From: Nephromyces sp. MM_2019
Lineage: Eukaryota; Apicomplexa; Aconoidasida; Nephromycida
Direction of reading: 5' to 3'
Assembly (NCBI GenBank): GCA_015657535.1
Contig: JADHZB010000582.1
Location: forward strand, 1 to 64,000
Length of the DNA: 64,000 nucleotides
Below are positions 22,009 through 33,382 of this stretch, one piece after another (the first letter of the stretch is position 1; every line of letters starts with the position of its first letter). Both the position numbers and the translations under genes were made by a program. Below the pieces are notes generated by a model. That model saw only the letters and a list, made by a program, of their open reading frames with translations, was not told the origin of the DNA and did no database searches.

Positions 22009-23583
22009 ATGACCACACAGAGAGCTAAGTTTTTTCAAGTACACGCATTATTATTATTTATATTGAAATTTCATTTCTTTTCGTTTGTTAATTCATATTC
22101 ATCACCAACCAATCTTAAGATGGCCTCCACTCCTATTACCACCTCATGTTACAACTCTCGAACAAAGATATCTCAGCTCCTCAGATTTACCCCGAGCAAA
22201 GAGCAACTCTACACTGTATGTGGCTGGAGTAAAACATTGCGTAAGCAGGGAGGAGGCAAATTCTGCTTCTTAGCACTGAACGATGGCTCAACCACTGCAA
22301 ATCTCCAAGTTATCATTCACAACACAATCCCCGATTTTGATGAATTCACCAAAAAGGCCGGTGTTGGGGCAGCGATAAAAGCCATAGGAGAACTTGTTGA
22401 GTCTCCAGCTCAAGGCCAACCCGTCGAATTGGTTATCTCAAACCCGGATCAACATTCAGTTTCAATCTTTGGACCCTCTGACACTTCTAAATACCCATTG
22501 GCTAAGAAGAAACACTCTAAAGAATACCTCAGAGAAATTGCACATCTAAGACCACGCTCTTATCTTTTCGGAGCTGTAACTAGGGTCAGATCTCAACTAT
22601 CATTGGCCATTCATACATTTTTTCAAGAAAGAGGATTCTTGTACGTTCACACACCCTTGATAACTGCATCCGACTGTGAAGGAGGAGGTGAAATGTTTTC
22701 AGTATCCACACTCTTACCTCCTGCTGGGCAACCAGCAAAAATCCCAACGAAGCCTGATGGTAGTGTTGACTATTCCAAAGATTTCTTTAACAAGCCTGCA
22801 TTTCTGACAGTATCTGGACAGCTTAATGTAGAATCATTTTGCTGCTCCCTATCTGACGTTTACACATTTGGACCGACATTCCGTGCTGAAAACTCACATA
22901 CCTCAAGGCATTTAGCAGAATTCTGGATGATTGAACCAGAGTTAGCTTTTGCCGATATATATGATTTGATGAATTGCGCTGAAGATATGGTTAAATTTTG
23001 CGTCAACTGGGTTCTTGAGAAATGCTATACTGACCTAGAGTGGTTTGATAAGAATTCACAAGAAGGTCTAATTGAATCTTTGAGATCCATATCCACTGCT
23101 TCTATGCCCCGAGTAACATACACAGAGGCAGTTGACATGTTAATTCCACACAATGATGAATTTAAGGAGAAGGTGGAATGGGGTATTGATTTAGCCACTG
23201 AACATGAACGCTACTTATGTGAGAAAATAATGAAATCTCCTGTTGCAGTTTACAACTACCCCAAAGACATCAAGGCATTTTATATGAGGCAAAATGATGA
23301 TGGTAAAACTACAGCGGCCATGGATCTCCTTTATCCAGGGATCGGTGAATTAATGGGTGGATCACAAAGAGAAGAAAGGATTGACCGTCTGAATCAAATG
23401 ATAGAAGATAAAAAACTGGATTATGAAGCGTACTGGTGGTATAGAGACCTTAGAAATTATGGTACCATCCCACACTCCGGTTTTGGACTTGGCTTTGAAC
23501 GACTAGTTATGTTTATTACTGGAACTGAGAATATTAGGGATGTAATTCCATTTCCTCGCTACCCTGGCCATGCTGATTTTTGA
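22009..23583 (+). CDS. NARS: Asparaginyl-tRNA synthetase, bacterial/plant type, with leader
   Basis: A class II aminoacyl-tRNA synthetase charging tRNA-Asn. From the first ATG (22009) it is 524 residues and intronless. The first 37 residues contain a hydrophobic stretch (ALLLFILKFHFFSFV), like a signal peptide. A second in-frame ATG at 22120 begins MASTPITT, just before the conserved body. The OB-fold anticodon domain follows (VCGWSKTLRKQGGGKFCFLA). The class II core has motif 1 around FLYVHTPLITASDCEGGGEMF, motif 2 FGPTFRAENSHTSRHLAEFW and motif 3 HSGFGLGFERLVMF. It ends IPFPRYPGHADF, as bacterial and plant AsnRS do. There is no second AsnRS in the window. The long form could enter the secretory or plastid route and the short form stay cytosolic; this dual use is an inference. 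Confidence 0.93.
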   Translation: MTTQRAKFFQVHALLLFILKFHFFSFVNSYSSPTNLKMASTPITTSCYNSRTKISQLLRFTPSKEQLYTVCGWSKTLRKQGGGKFCFLALNDGSTTANLQVIIHNTIPDFDEFTKKAGVGAAIKAIGELVESPAQGQPVELVISNPDQHSVSIFGPSDTSKYPLAKKKHSKEYLREIAHLRPRSYLFGAVTRVRSQLSLAIHTFFQERGFLYVHTPLITASDCEGGGEMFSVSTLLPPAGQPAKIPTKPDGSVDYSKDFFNKPAFLTVSGQLNVESFCCSLSDVYTFGPTFRAENSHTSRHLAEFWMIEPELAFADIYDLMNCAEDMVKFCVNWVLEKCYTDLEWFDKNSQEGLIESLRSISTASMPRVTYTEAVDMLIPHNDEFKEKVEWGIDLATEHERYLCEKIMKSPVAVYNYPKDIKAFYMRQNDDGKTTAAMDLLYPGIGELMGGSQREERIDRLNQMIEDKKLDYEAYWWYRDLRNYGTIPHSGFGLGFERLVMFITGTENIRDVIPFPRYPGHADF

Positions 23584-25732
23584 GTTCTTCTTTATATGAT
23601 ACGTGACCCTGTATATGCAATACAGTTACAGCTTACTTGAATCGGTTCACAGGGACCTTTGATCTAAGAATTTTATCAAACAGGTCATAACCTTGAACCC
23701 ATCAATACACAGGACAATATCCTATGAAAGTTATAAAGTCACAGTTTTCCTCCCTTTTAAAGAGCACATGCGCTTTTAAAAACTATCCAACATCTAAAAT
23801 ATCCAGTGTGCTAAATTGGATATCCTGTTTAACACTTTAATCAACTAAATAATTTACATATCATTATATTATAAAAGATCCTAAGCTAATTCACCGCACA
23901 AACAAGAGGATAGAAAAGAAATTTGATGATTCATTTTTGAAGATACATCAGGTTTCCCATATTTAATTGTATATCTATTTTAATTTTTTTATATAAAATT
24001 TTCTTAAAGAAACTTAGTATTAGTTATTTAATAATCATTTAAATTGACTTGACAATGATACGCATTATCTACTAGTAGTATAATCCGCTACCACCGGTCT
24101 ACAAAACCTTGATCCCACTTATGTTTTAATATTTAAGTACAAGTCTTGCATATATATAATCTATAAAATTCCAAAATCCATTAGCTACTAATAAATTTTT
24201 ACAAAAATAGAATTCAAATGCTAAGTATCAACTGACTTTATGTCAGAATTTCGACTAGATATGTAATAATAAGTTCATAGAGAGAAAACTAACTTGTTAA
24301 GATCACTATTCTTAAAAATTAAAAAACTGTTGAGTTTACAAACCTCTATAAATTGTTTTGTAAAAATTGAAAAGAATCACTTCTTAGTCAAGACATTCAT
24401 AACCACATTATAAAAAAGTGAACTCACTATACCTAGTTCAATCATCTTTATTGTTATGATGAATAGCGAATAAAACACTAACTCATTTAATAAAGTGTTG
24501 CTATTTATAACTAGCCCAGTCTTTTTCAAGCTAATTGCATAGAATGCAACACTAACTACTAAATTTTATAAGAGCAGATGTGTAGATGGAATTTTTAATA
24601 TTTTGAGTTATGCAATCAAATTGAATTCTAGTTGAGTTCCCAAGGTTTATAAAAAGTAGAGATAATCTGAGATTGATAACAAGTTTTTCAATTATTATTT
24701 GTGTCACAATAGTAGAGTCCATGCCAAGGTAGCTTTATAGTAAGTCATGCATAGCTATGCAATATTGGTAGCGAATGAATACTATTTTGGACTTTATTCA
24801 AAAGATGAATTTATTTCAAATTGACATTAATTGTCAGAAAATTCAAGTCAATTCGACTTTTTTACATCTTGAAAATTTTATTCATCGCTTGTAGGGTCTT
24901 ATATTCTAAAAAACAATTCTGCTGCACATTTTATAGTTGTCTAGGTATATACCCATGTTAACACGGTACACTGTACTAAATTGATTCCAACCTAGGTGAA
25001 TATAAATCATTTTTATACACAAAAGGCGGAGTTTAATCAAATTGTAGTATAATTTGAGGTTTCACATTTTTTTTTTTCTTCTTTTTTATTTGGCGTAACT
25101 TCAGCATCTTGTTGGGAGATCATCACTCAGTTTTACTTTTTTATCATCAACTTTTCATCTCCCCCCCTCCACTTTTCAACTCTTTATATCCTCAAGATGC
25201 GTTTCCACGTTTTTAGGCAATCCTATAGGTAGAGTTAACTATTACAAAAACATTTCACCCTATTTGTAACTATTCTACATATTTGCTTGATATCTATGAC
25301 ACATATTAGATACATATACTCAAAGCATCACACTTCCACTATTCTTGAATACCCCATTCTTATAATAAACTCCTATAACATTTTACCCCCATCGTCTACA
25401 CCTCCTATAATACTGTCCTTGACCAATACCTTCCCCCACTAACAAATATCCAAATTAAAATATCGATTACATACTTAGATGCTTTATATATATTTCCTAA
25501 TGGAGTAGATGTAAAACTTATTATGCATCATATTCTTGCCATACATAAGCTTTATATATACACAGTTTCCATAAATCCAAATTATCTTATGATGAATGTG
25601 TATAGAATCTAAAACTCCTAAATCGCCTTACATGACATTGATCACCATTTTTGGCATTAGCAGATAATAGAAAATTTTTATGCTTGAATAATTTTATTAC
25701 AAGAGTAACTACATTACTTACTGTTTTATATA
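23584..25732. other. Intergenic AT-rich region
   Basis: Downstream of the asparaginyl-tRNA synthetase. No supported gene on either strand. Around 25060-25200 there is a T-rich tract followed by a C/T-rich stretch of unknown meaning. Confidence 0.5.
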
Positions 25733-26369
25733 TTAAAAAACTATAGGATGGCCGTACGACATTTTGGAAATGATTATCGCAGAGCTTATCACTGTATGCC
25801 ACCACGATTGGCCCTTAATTGTGATATTTCAGCCTTAAGATTGTAATATATACATTCATATATTTATTCAAATTTTTTTGTTACATCATATGATTTATTT
25901 ATCTGAATTGTACACGAATTTCATTTAAATTAGTTAGTGTTAGCTTGAAAATCCTAAGAACTAAAAATGTTTGAAAAATTCCTTCGAATAAAATCATTGA
26001 AAGTCTTAAAAAACTTGATTTTGGGAACATTTTACAGGAACTTGATACACCTATTTGAACAGTCTACAAATACAACAAATGTTTTAATACGTCCTAATAT
26101 ACCCTACACAATTTAACACTATCTCACACCCATTATACCCAATTTAAGGATAGCTAAAAACACTCTGAAATCTATATTTACATCCTTTAATTCCGCAGAC
26201 ATCCTCAAACGTTACAACTTATCAACCCCAACAGCTTTACCTTCCCCTGCCTAAGTAAAACCTTATTGGATTCCCTCATGAACGCGGCGTCCGCTGATTC
26301 CCCGTGCTTGGGTGAGTTGCTTTTGGCTGAGCATACTGGTGTAGCTACCTCACAAATACTAAGCAACAT
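25733..26369 (-). CDS. Candidate two-exon small membrane or secreted protein (weak)
   Basis: Exon 26369-26241 starts at ATG, has GC above its surroundings, and ends AAG|GTAAAG in phase 0. It opens MLLSICEVATPVCSA, a short hydrophobic start. A possible partner is 25813-25733, acceptor AATTAAG, reading GQSWWHTVISSAIIISKMSY and so on to TAA, with one hydrophobic stretch. The joined product is 69 residues of no family I recognise. The frame is also open upstream of the ATG to about 26453, so an earlier exon is possible. It overlaps a competing plus-strand candidate, and at most one is likely to be the true coding strand. Confidence 0.25.
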
Positions 26370-27350
26370 TGCAACTACAAGGTAGCGGTTGTAAGAATAG
26401 AATTGGCTAACATTAATTGAAGTAAAACATGTGTTGTAAGAAAGAAATTGAGTCTAAGTTTAGCTGGAAAATGTTATCCTATATTGATTAGAGAAAATGA
26501 TTAAGTCTTTTTTGCCCTAGGATACTATCATCTTATTGAGTGCAATGTAAGGGATCTAAGGAGTTAATTTGTAAGAGTAACGAAATATTTGTAAACTAAA
26601 CAATTTTATTAATTCACAAGTACAATATAATTTGTACTCATCTATTTCTCTCATTTCTATTTCAGATTCGGCTCCTATGGATTGGTTACTCAAAAACTTT
26701 GAAGATTATCAATGTATGATGAAATTAATGAATCAGTACGTGTGTGTATTTGAGTGAGTGTATGTTTTTGTGTATGATATCATTAAGTGGTTTTATTTGT
26801 ACTCTATATGAATCTGTGTATATGATTTTACTTATATTATTTGATTAAAGGTTAGTCACGTTTCACATTTAACTGATTAATCATCAAGCTCTTATTCGTA
26901 AGGGGGTTGAAATATGCATTTTTCTGTGATTCACTTTAACCTGAAATAAAAGGGTTGTTTTAAGCTTCTATCTCAAGTAAATGTTAGGAGCGTTTTTGAT
27001 CTATTTATCGTAACTTCTTCAGTTCTACCATGGTTCGTATCTTCTGGCTAAGAATATGAACACTAGATATACCGGTTACACTTAAAAGTAGGCATTAGTG
27101 TGTATTTGTCAATGTTATGTTTGAGAGTTTATATTCCTCTGTGATTTTATGGTTTGTAATTTTATTTGAGAAAGGGCGTGAGTAACCGTTATCTTGATGA
27201 TACTATTGATTATATTTTAGACTTAGTATACACAGACCACTAACTATTTATTGTTATGTACATTGATTACTTCCTGTAGTTGGATGTTCTTCAATAGTAT
27301 TAACATGTTTATATGGAATCCATTTTGGCAGCCATTTGTCGTGTATTTGA
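26278..27350 (+). CDS. Candidate four-exon small protein (weak)
   Basis: Chain by consensus and frame: 26278-26311 (ATG, donor GGTGAGT), 26666-26739 (acceptor TTTCAG), 27023-27074 (acceptor CTTCAG, donor G|GTTACA) and 27280-27350 (acceptor CTGTAG, ends TGA). The product is about 76 residues: MNAASADSPCL, then MDWLLKNFEDYQCMMKLMNQ, then FYHGSYLLAKNMNTRY, then a short hydrophobic tail. I recognise no family. Splice signals are reasonable, but in AT-rich DNA such chains arise by chance. The first exon overlaps the minus-strand candidate at 26241-26369. Confidence 0.28.
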
Positions 27351-28320
27351 AGTTCCAAATGTGTAAACTGTTTGAGAAGTTATTATGAGGATATGTGTAT
27401 AAATAATATACTCTGAAATTCAAAAGCGATCAATTAAACAACTTAGAAACCATTTTAATTGTTCAGTATTGATGCAAGCTAGCGAATGGTTCGACACTGA
27501 TCTTAACGACACTTAAACATCCAACAATTGATGGCGGAACGTGTAACCAATCTCATTGTATGAAAGACATACTAAATACTCGAATAATTTAGCTCTACAT
27601 GATTCACACAGTTTAAGGGAAGGACTAAAACAATTTGATGGGAAGAAGATAAATATGATATTTATGCAGTTTTTATCGGTATGCATAAATTTGATGTAAG
27701 CTATATGAAATTAAAGATTATAGACTTAAACTTTTTTGAACTTTCTGAAATCTATTCCTCTCAATAACAATAACCCAATTAGATTATTTATACTTAGCAA
27801 TAAATAAATAAATAATTTGCACAAACATATACACATAGACCATAGGATATTTTTTTAAAAACAAAGTTTATTTTTCCTAAATTTTTGTGAAAAACCACAT
27901 CGCATTAACACTTAAACCAAAACTAAAATAAGTACTGCTTTAAAAATTCATATAATTACTGTTACATTGATAAGCTAGCTCAAATCAAACATGTTTTGCG
28001 ATTATATGTATATAGGGTTGTGTATATATATTTTTCTGTAAGTATGCATTTAAAGTCTGCGAATTTATGAATAGATGGTCTTATGTATATATATAAATAT
28101 ATATACTTCAGTATGTGCATATGTATTAAAGCTTGTATCTATAGCTACAATTGTATACTAAAACTCGATTTAAAAATAAAGTTTGAACAAGAATTAAATA
28201 TGCAAGGGTTATAAGATTGTGCTATATTTATCCGATCTATGTTTAGATATTTCAGTGTGGAAATGACATTATGCTGCTTGTAGTAACAGTATTCGTTTTA
28301 TAATTCAAAGTGTATTAAGA
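27351..28320. other. Intergenic AT-rich region
   Basis: Between the weak plus-strand candidate and the 3' end of the coiled-coil gene. No gene is supported. Confidence 0.5.
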
Positions 28321-31300
28321 TTATTGCAACTCTGTTTGTATTAAGGCATCTTTGATGTTTTGTATAACTCCTTGAGTAGATGTATTCAAAGAACTAAGCT
28401 CAGGATCTTCCTCTTTTTCCTATTAAGTTATGTATGAGAACAAATTTGTATAATTTCTAGTTTAGCATTTAGTATAAGCTGATCATTAATTGGAAGATTA
28501 ACAAATTTCATTTCTAGTAAGGTTTGCAAATCTTGCTGAAATTTTTACATAGCATAGTATTATTACATACTTTTAATTAATAAATAAAAAAGCATATATA
28601 TCTAAATATCTATATACAAATGTATGTGTCTATGATGTCAAGAATTACTTTGAAAATGGAATTCTCGATCAATGAAGTCCATTTCCTAATTTGATGTACA
28701 CCACGAGCCAAATTTTGGTATCTTTCTTGGCTTATAAACGTTTAGAGGATAAAATTTGTGTAATAGAAGGAGTACTAGCTTTGCTCATGTTTATGTGTGC
28801 ATGTATATATATTTATTTATTTATATATATAGTAATCTGATTTTGTGTGCTGTTTAGTAAATAAATAGTGTGAGCAGTTCATATGATAGATTTTTTTCAA
28901 GCATTTGTGATGACCTACCTCAATTTATACTTTTTCAAAGAAATAGTTAATTGCTCTTTATATGAAGCCTTTAAATTATAAAACAGTAAGAATACATACT
29001 TTCATTTATTTCGTGGACCCAAAACATAATCATGTGACAGGATTTATTTAAAATTTTCATTGTAGGTCTCAATTATATTATTGCTTATGTTTCTAAATTT
29101 TAAAAGAATGTAAATTGAAATTACTTGATTAATTTCATCAAAATATGCTCCATCAATTGTTGTAACATTCCTGAATTCTTTCTTTAGCTCTACGTTTTGT
29201 TTCCATACATCCTGTTATTTAAGATTTGTAAATTAGAATCCTTTTCTAAGAAATTTTATTATAATCAATTAAAATCCAACATGAACATTGACATATATAA
29301 TTATCCACTTAAGTACATATTGTAACAAACTAAGCAAGAGTAACTGTTAATCCTCATATTATACAGGTTAGCTGTAAATCTCGATGTGTATATTAAACTG
29401 AGAATTAACTATTATTATACACTTAATTTATCTTCTAAGCTTTTCACGCATTCTTGTAAGTTGTATATTTCAGATTCTTTATTAACATATTTCTTAACAA
29501 TTTGTGATGACTCCATAGTGCCCTATAATCGATAAAAAAAGGATTAAATCCCTAGACATCTATCCTTATGAAACACATTTAATATAAGTGACACATTTAT
29601 ATCATCTCTAATAATGTTTTATAAGTTGACAAAAAGAGTTGTCTTGGGGAGTTTCAACACTACACAACTTAATGCCAGATAATTCAGGTATATTGAGACT
29701 TCTATGTGAGAATATATTCAAACACTTCAAAGTGGGTACGTAAATTACAGTATAAACTTTAAGATTTTCCAAATTTTCAGCTAATTTCTTGAATTTTTCC
29801 TCTTCATGGTTTGATATATTTTTCAGAGCATTACCAAGCAATTTTTCAATTGCTAGCATCCTCCTTAATTTTAAGTTTAAATTTTTTGATGGATCATTCG
29901 ATTTACTATATAAGTTTAGATTTGTTTTCCATTCTTCTATGTTAGCTCTAAGGTGGCATATATATATATATAACACATGTAGAACAAATAATTTGTGACG
30001 GACTTGCTACTGATAAATGTTTTCTGATTTTGTATAGATGATTGGAGTTTTTTCAAGTTATCATTATGAACTTTTCTTTCATCTTCAATTTGCTGATGAA
30101 ATGCATTTTTAACAATCTTAAATTAAGTTGAACTTATGGCCAAAATTAGAATCACATATATACACATAATTAAGAGATCCATAAAATGGATAAATATAAT
30201 TCAGAAATCTCATGGATAAATAATTAATTACTTTTTTGAGCAACTCCATAGACTTATTTAAACGCTTGTTTTCTGACTCCTTTGAGCTTTAAGTTAAATA
30301 AGATAAAACGTAAGTACTATTTATTCATTAAGATTATGGATAGAATTATATGCTTGATAGGTGAAGCATTATTTACTTGTTCTAGCACAAATAAAGAAAA
30401 GTATAAATGAAGTTTAGATAAAAATGGAAGTATCAGTGTAAGTTTCTAGTGTTTCAAAAGATATGTAATATGTAAGGATTTTGATTTTGATATAATTAAG
30501 ATTTGCATAAAAACTTTATCCAAGACTTGCTGTCTATAAAAATACAAGCTTGTGCGTGAAAATAAATCGATTGTAATTTAGGCTAAAACAAGTATGAAAG
30601 TTATTTTTTAATTATCTTGATTTTCAATATCATTTTGTTAAGTAATTCTTGTGAATTTAACATATTGCCTAAACTAACCGTGAAATCTTTCTTGATTGGA
30701 TGGCCATTGAATGAAATTGCTTACGGCTTTGCTCGACTGTTGCAATTTTCTGCCTTAGAATGTTTTCTTCTCCCTTTTTTATGAATTAAATAGTAAGTAA
30801 TAATTATATGTTTGTAAATAATTTGTACTATATATATTCAAGTAATACTAGAAACTATATTTTTAAGTATTTTATATAATACTATTTCCTTTTTACTGCA
30901 TTGCGCATACACGTGTTCCTATATTACACTATGCATACTTGCATAACATCGTATATTATTTAACAATTTAGTTGAGTTAATTATTGTATAGAATAAATAT
31001 TATCTCAAACGTATATGTATTATATTATCTGGTTAAAAAGGAATTATAATGTATTTAAATCATGTTTAAATAAAGAAATATGGCTGTGTTGGTGTTTAGC
31101 TAAGACCTTCAATCTATTTAACATATGCTCATAGGTCGCATTCTTTTCTTCAGTTTCGCCACACATTCTTGTTTCGTTATCTATTTCAGATATTAGCTGC
31201 TCTTTAGTCTGGAATAACGCGTAAGTTTTAAAACTCATTTAGGTAACCTTATTCAAAGGGGTTAAAGTGTGTTGACTTAGATTGAAATGAATGAGTCTAA

Positions 31301-31917
31301 CAAGGATGTGCATGCATAGTTTCAGGAAAGCACTCTATAAAGAAGCCGTATTTTAAATCCCCAACAAGGTAGATATTAATGTATTAAAGCATGCACAATT
31401 CAACAAACTACCAATTCTAGGTTACTCAGCAATTCATGCCTACGATTTTTGGCTGATTCAACACACTTGACATCTTTCTGCAAAAATTTGAAACCACAAT
31501 TATACTAGATGAATTGCTTCTGATCATTTTAAACCTTGAGGTACAGGAGTTGTTTCAATTTTTTCTGGAAAATTGTGTTTATACTGTTAAATTCCTTATC
31601 TGTTGATTCTTTTATCTTGTAAATCTCATCCAAAACAACATTTTCATCGACCTTGTTTATATCATTTAAGAATTTAAATACAATCCAAACCTTCTAATAA
31701 TTATTGTATATGCCACAAAAAAGTTACATGCAAAATAATCAATCACGTTGGAAGTAATAAACAAGTGTACAAAAATCTCGAGTGAAAGCCTAATGAGCCT
31801 AACAATTCCCAAGTAACTTCTTAACAAGCTATATTTGTATGTTACCTGCCCTCTCAGAATGCCTCTACTGATCATATTATCATATTCGAAAATGTGTGCC
31901 TTTTTATTAGGCCCCAT
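28321..31917 (-). CDS. Coiled-coil protein of 14 exons, possibly axonemal or centriolar
   Basis: Reconstructed exons: 31917-31846, 31651-31535, 31477-31412, 31208-31107, 30773-30679, 30286-30232, 30116-30011, 29945-29758, 29522-29421, 29211-29125, 28968-28919, 28730-28649, 28535-28503, 28419-28321. All joins keep frame and give 417 residues. It starts MGPNKKAHIFEYDNMISRGI. The rest is almost entirely charged helix with heptad spacing: KEQLISEIDNETRMCGETEE, then TYEHMLNRLK, then LRRMLAIEKLLGNALKNI and SQIVKKYVNKESEIYNL. There is no signal peptide, membrane segment or catalytic motif. The layout, a long coiled coil with a KKYVNKESEIYNLQE-like block, recalls outer-dynein-arm docking proteins (CCDC63/CCDC114/CCDC151), but the match is too weak to name. 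The last two exons are least certain: reading through the intron after 28503 would instead stop at 28428. Confidence 0.72.
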
Positions 31918-33200
31918 TTTTCATTCAAATTTATGGAAACTACTTGAAACTCTAATTCAAAAATAATAATAAATTATATTTTTTGTGCAAATTGGGTGTA
32001 TAATACCAATAATAATAAACAATCAAGTAAATAATCACTAATTATTATGTGTATCAAATCATTTATTGTGACAATTAAATGAGTTCCATACAAGTTTAAT
32101 AACCTTTCTAAACTTCAGCCTTATTGAATTCATAGAAGTTGATAAGTTGATCATACTTTGTTTAGCTCTCTGATTTTGAAATACTTGTTACAAAATGAAT
32201 CAAGCTCCTTAAGGTCTCCACACCTTACGTGCACGCATAACAAAATTTTATTAGCTAAGTGTTCAGGAAATCAGTGTAACGTGAGGAACTTTGATTTAAA
32301 ACTTGATGTATTCAAAAATCATCAATTAATTATAATATGTTTACATTGTTTTAATAAATTTTACAAATTTCCTTATATTGTTCAGATATTTTTTACTTAA
32401 GTTTAGAATATTCCTAAATAATTTTAGCAAATCAAGCGAAACTCAAGTAAAAAGTAACTTTTTCCTCTGAAAGAATTATTGTGTGGGTTTGATTTTTTTA
32501 TAAATAAGTGTTATATTAAATTTTGTACTAAATTCCATTCATATGAATTTAGGTTTTTTAGGTCTAATTCAATATTTTAAAGTTCACACATTACAAAATA
32601 AAATTAGATATGAATTCATGGAATAGACATCATGCTTTAAGTAAGATTTGAACATCTAAATGTTAGATAAAGAATCATATAAAAGTGTATATGTGTATTA
32701 ACAAAGCATCAATTATAATCTAAAGCTATATATTATTTTCAATCTAAAAACAATGAAATTGAGCATGACACATGTATTCTCATACTTATATAAATAATTT
32801 CAAAGCATAACATCTAGAGTGTTTAGGGATAAATATATATATATATTTGTTAAATTATTGTAGTAAACTATTAGATATGAATAACCCACTCTAAATATTT
32901 CAATATATCTTTATAATGTGTTTGCTATGATTCAATGCTTTGGGTTAGGCCAAACATGTTTAAATACGTATGTACAATCTTTTATAATTACGTGTATATC
33001 ACGTATAAATGAGTGTCAAAATTATATATGATCCATGGAATAAGTAGTGGTTGGGTAGATTTTATGAAGCTCTACCTACTTTAGTTCATATTGATTAAAT
33101 TTATTTACATAAAGGTAGACAAAGATTGTCGAGTGTGTAGTGATTTTTGTATAATTAAAGTGTTTCTATATTTCAATTATTTCCTTATTTTTGATACAAG
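31918..33200. other. Upstream region of the coiled-coil gene
   Basis: AT-rich with a (TA)n run near 32833. Several short open frames, none with family similarity. It should contain the promoter of the minus-strand coiled-coil gene, but no element is recognisable. Confidence 0.5.
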
Positions 33201-33382
33201 ATTATTGGTCTTATTTGGAATCTTATTATATTTACTTTTTATCAAAAAGCGCTCAAAATTTGAGTTTTTCTGAAGTTGATTTTGAGCGAATTTTGAAATC
33301 AATTTTGTGGGGAATTATATATTCAAGCTTATTAGTTTTATGTACTGTGCTAAGCCTAGTGTTTAGGCAGATAAGCTTATAA
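33201..33382 (+). CDS. Candidate terminal exon with one transmembrane helix (weak)
   Basis: After an acceptor-like ATACAAG at 33194-33200, an open frame reads YWSYLESYYIYFLSKSAQNL, then SEVDFERILKSILWG, then IIYSSLLVLCTVLSLVF and ends RQISL with TAA. That is an amphipathic segment and a single C-terminal membrane helix, as in tail-anchored proteins. The upstream exon is not settled; a short ATG exon around 33010-33044 is possible but its phase needs an extra micro-exon. A second frame over the same bases (LLVLFGILLYLLFIKKRSKF) is also hydrophobic, a warning that AT-rich DNA produces such frames by chance. Confidence 0.25.

Noticed and set aside
25680..25830. A possible Pol III small RNA ending in a T run (minus strand).
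   Set aside because: No tRNA, U6, 5S or other known RNA signature could be matched; the T run is common in this AT-rich DNA.
27470..27560. A Cys/His-containing frame resembling a MIZ/SP-RING finger.
   Set aside because: Spacing of Cys and His does not fit the motif and no neighbouring exons extend it.
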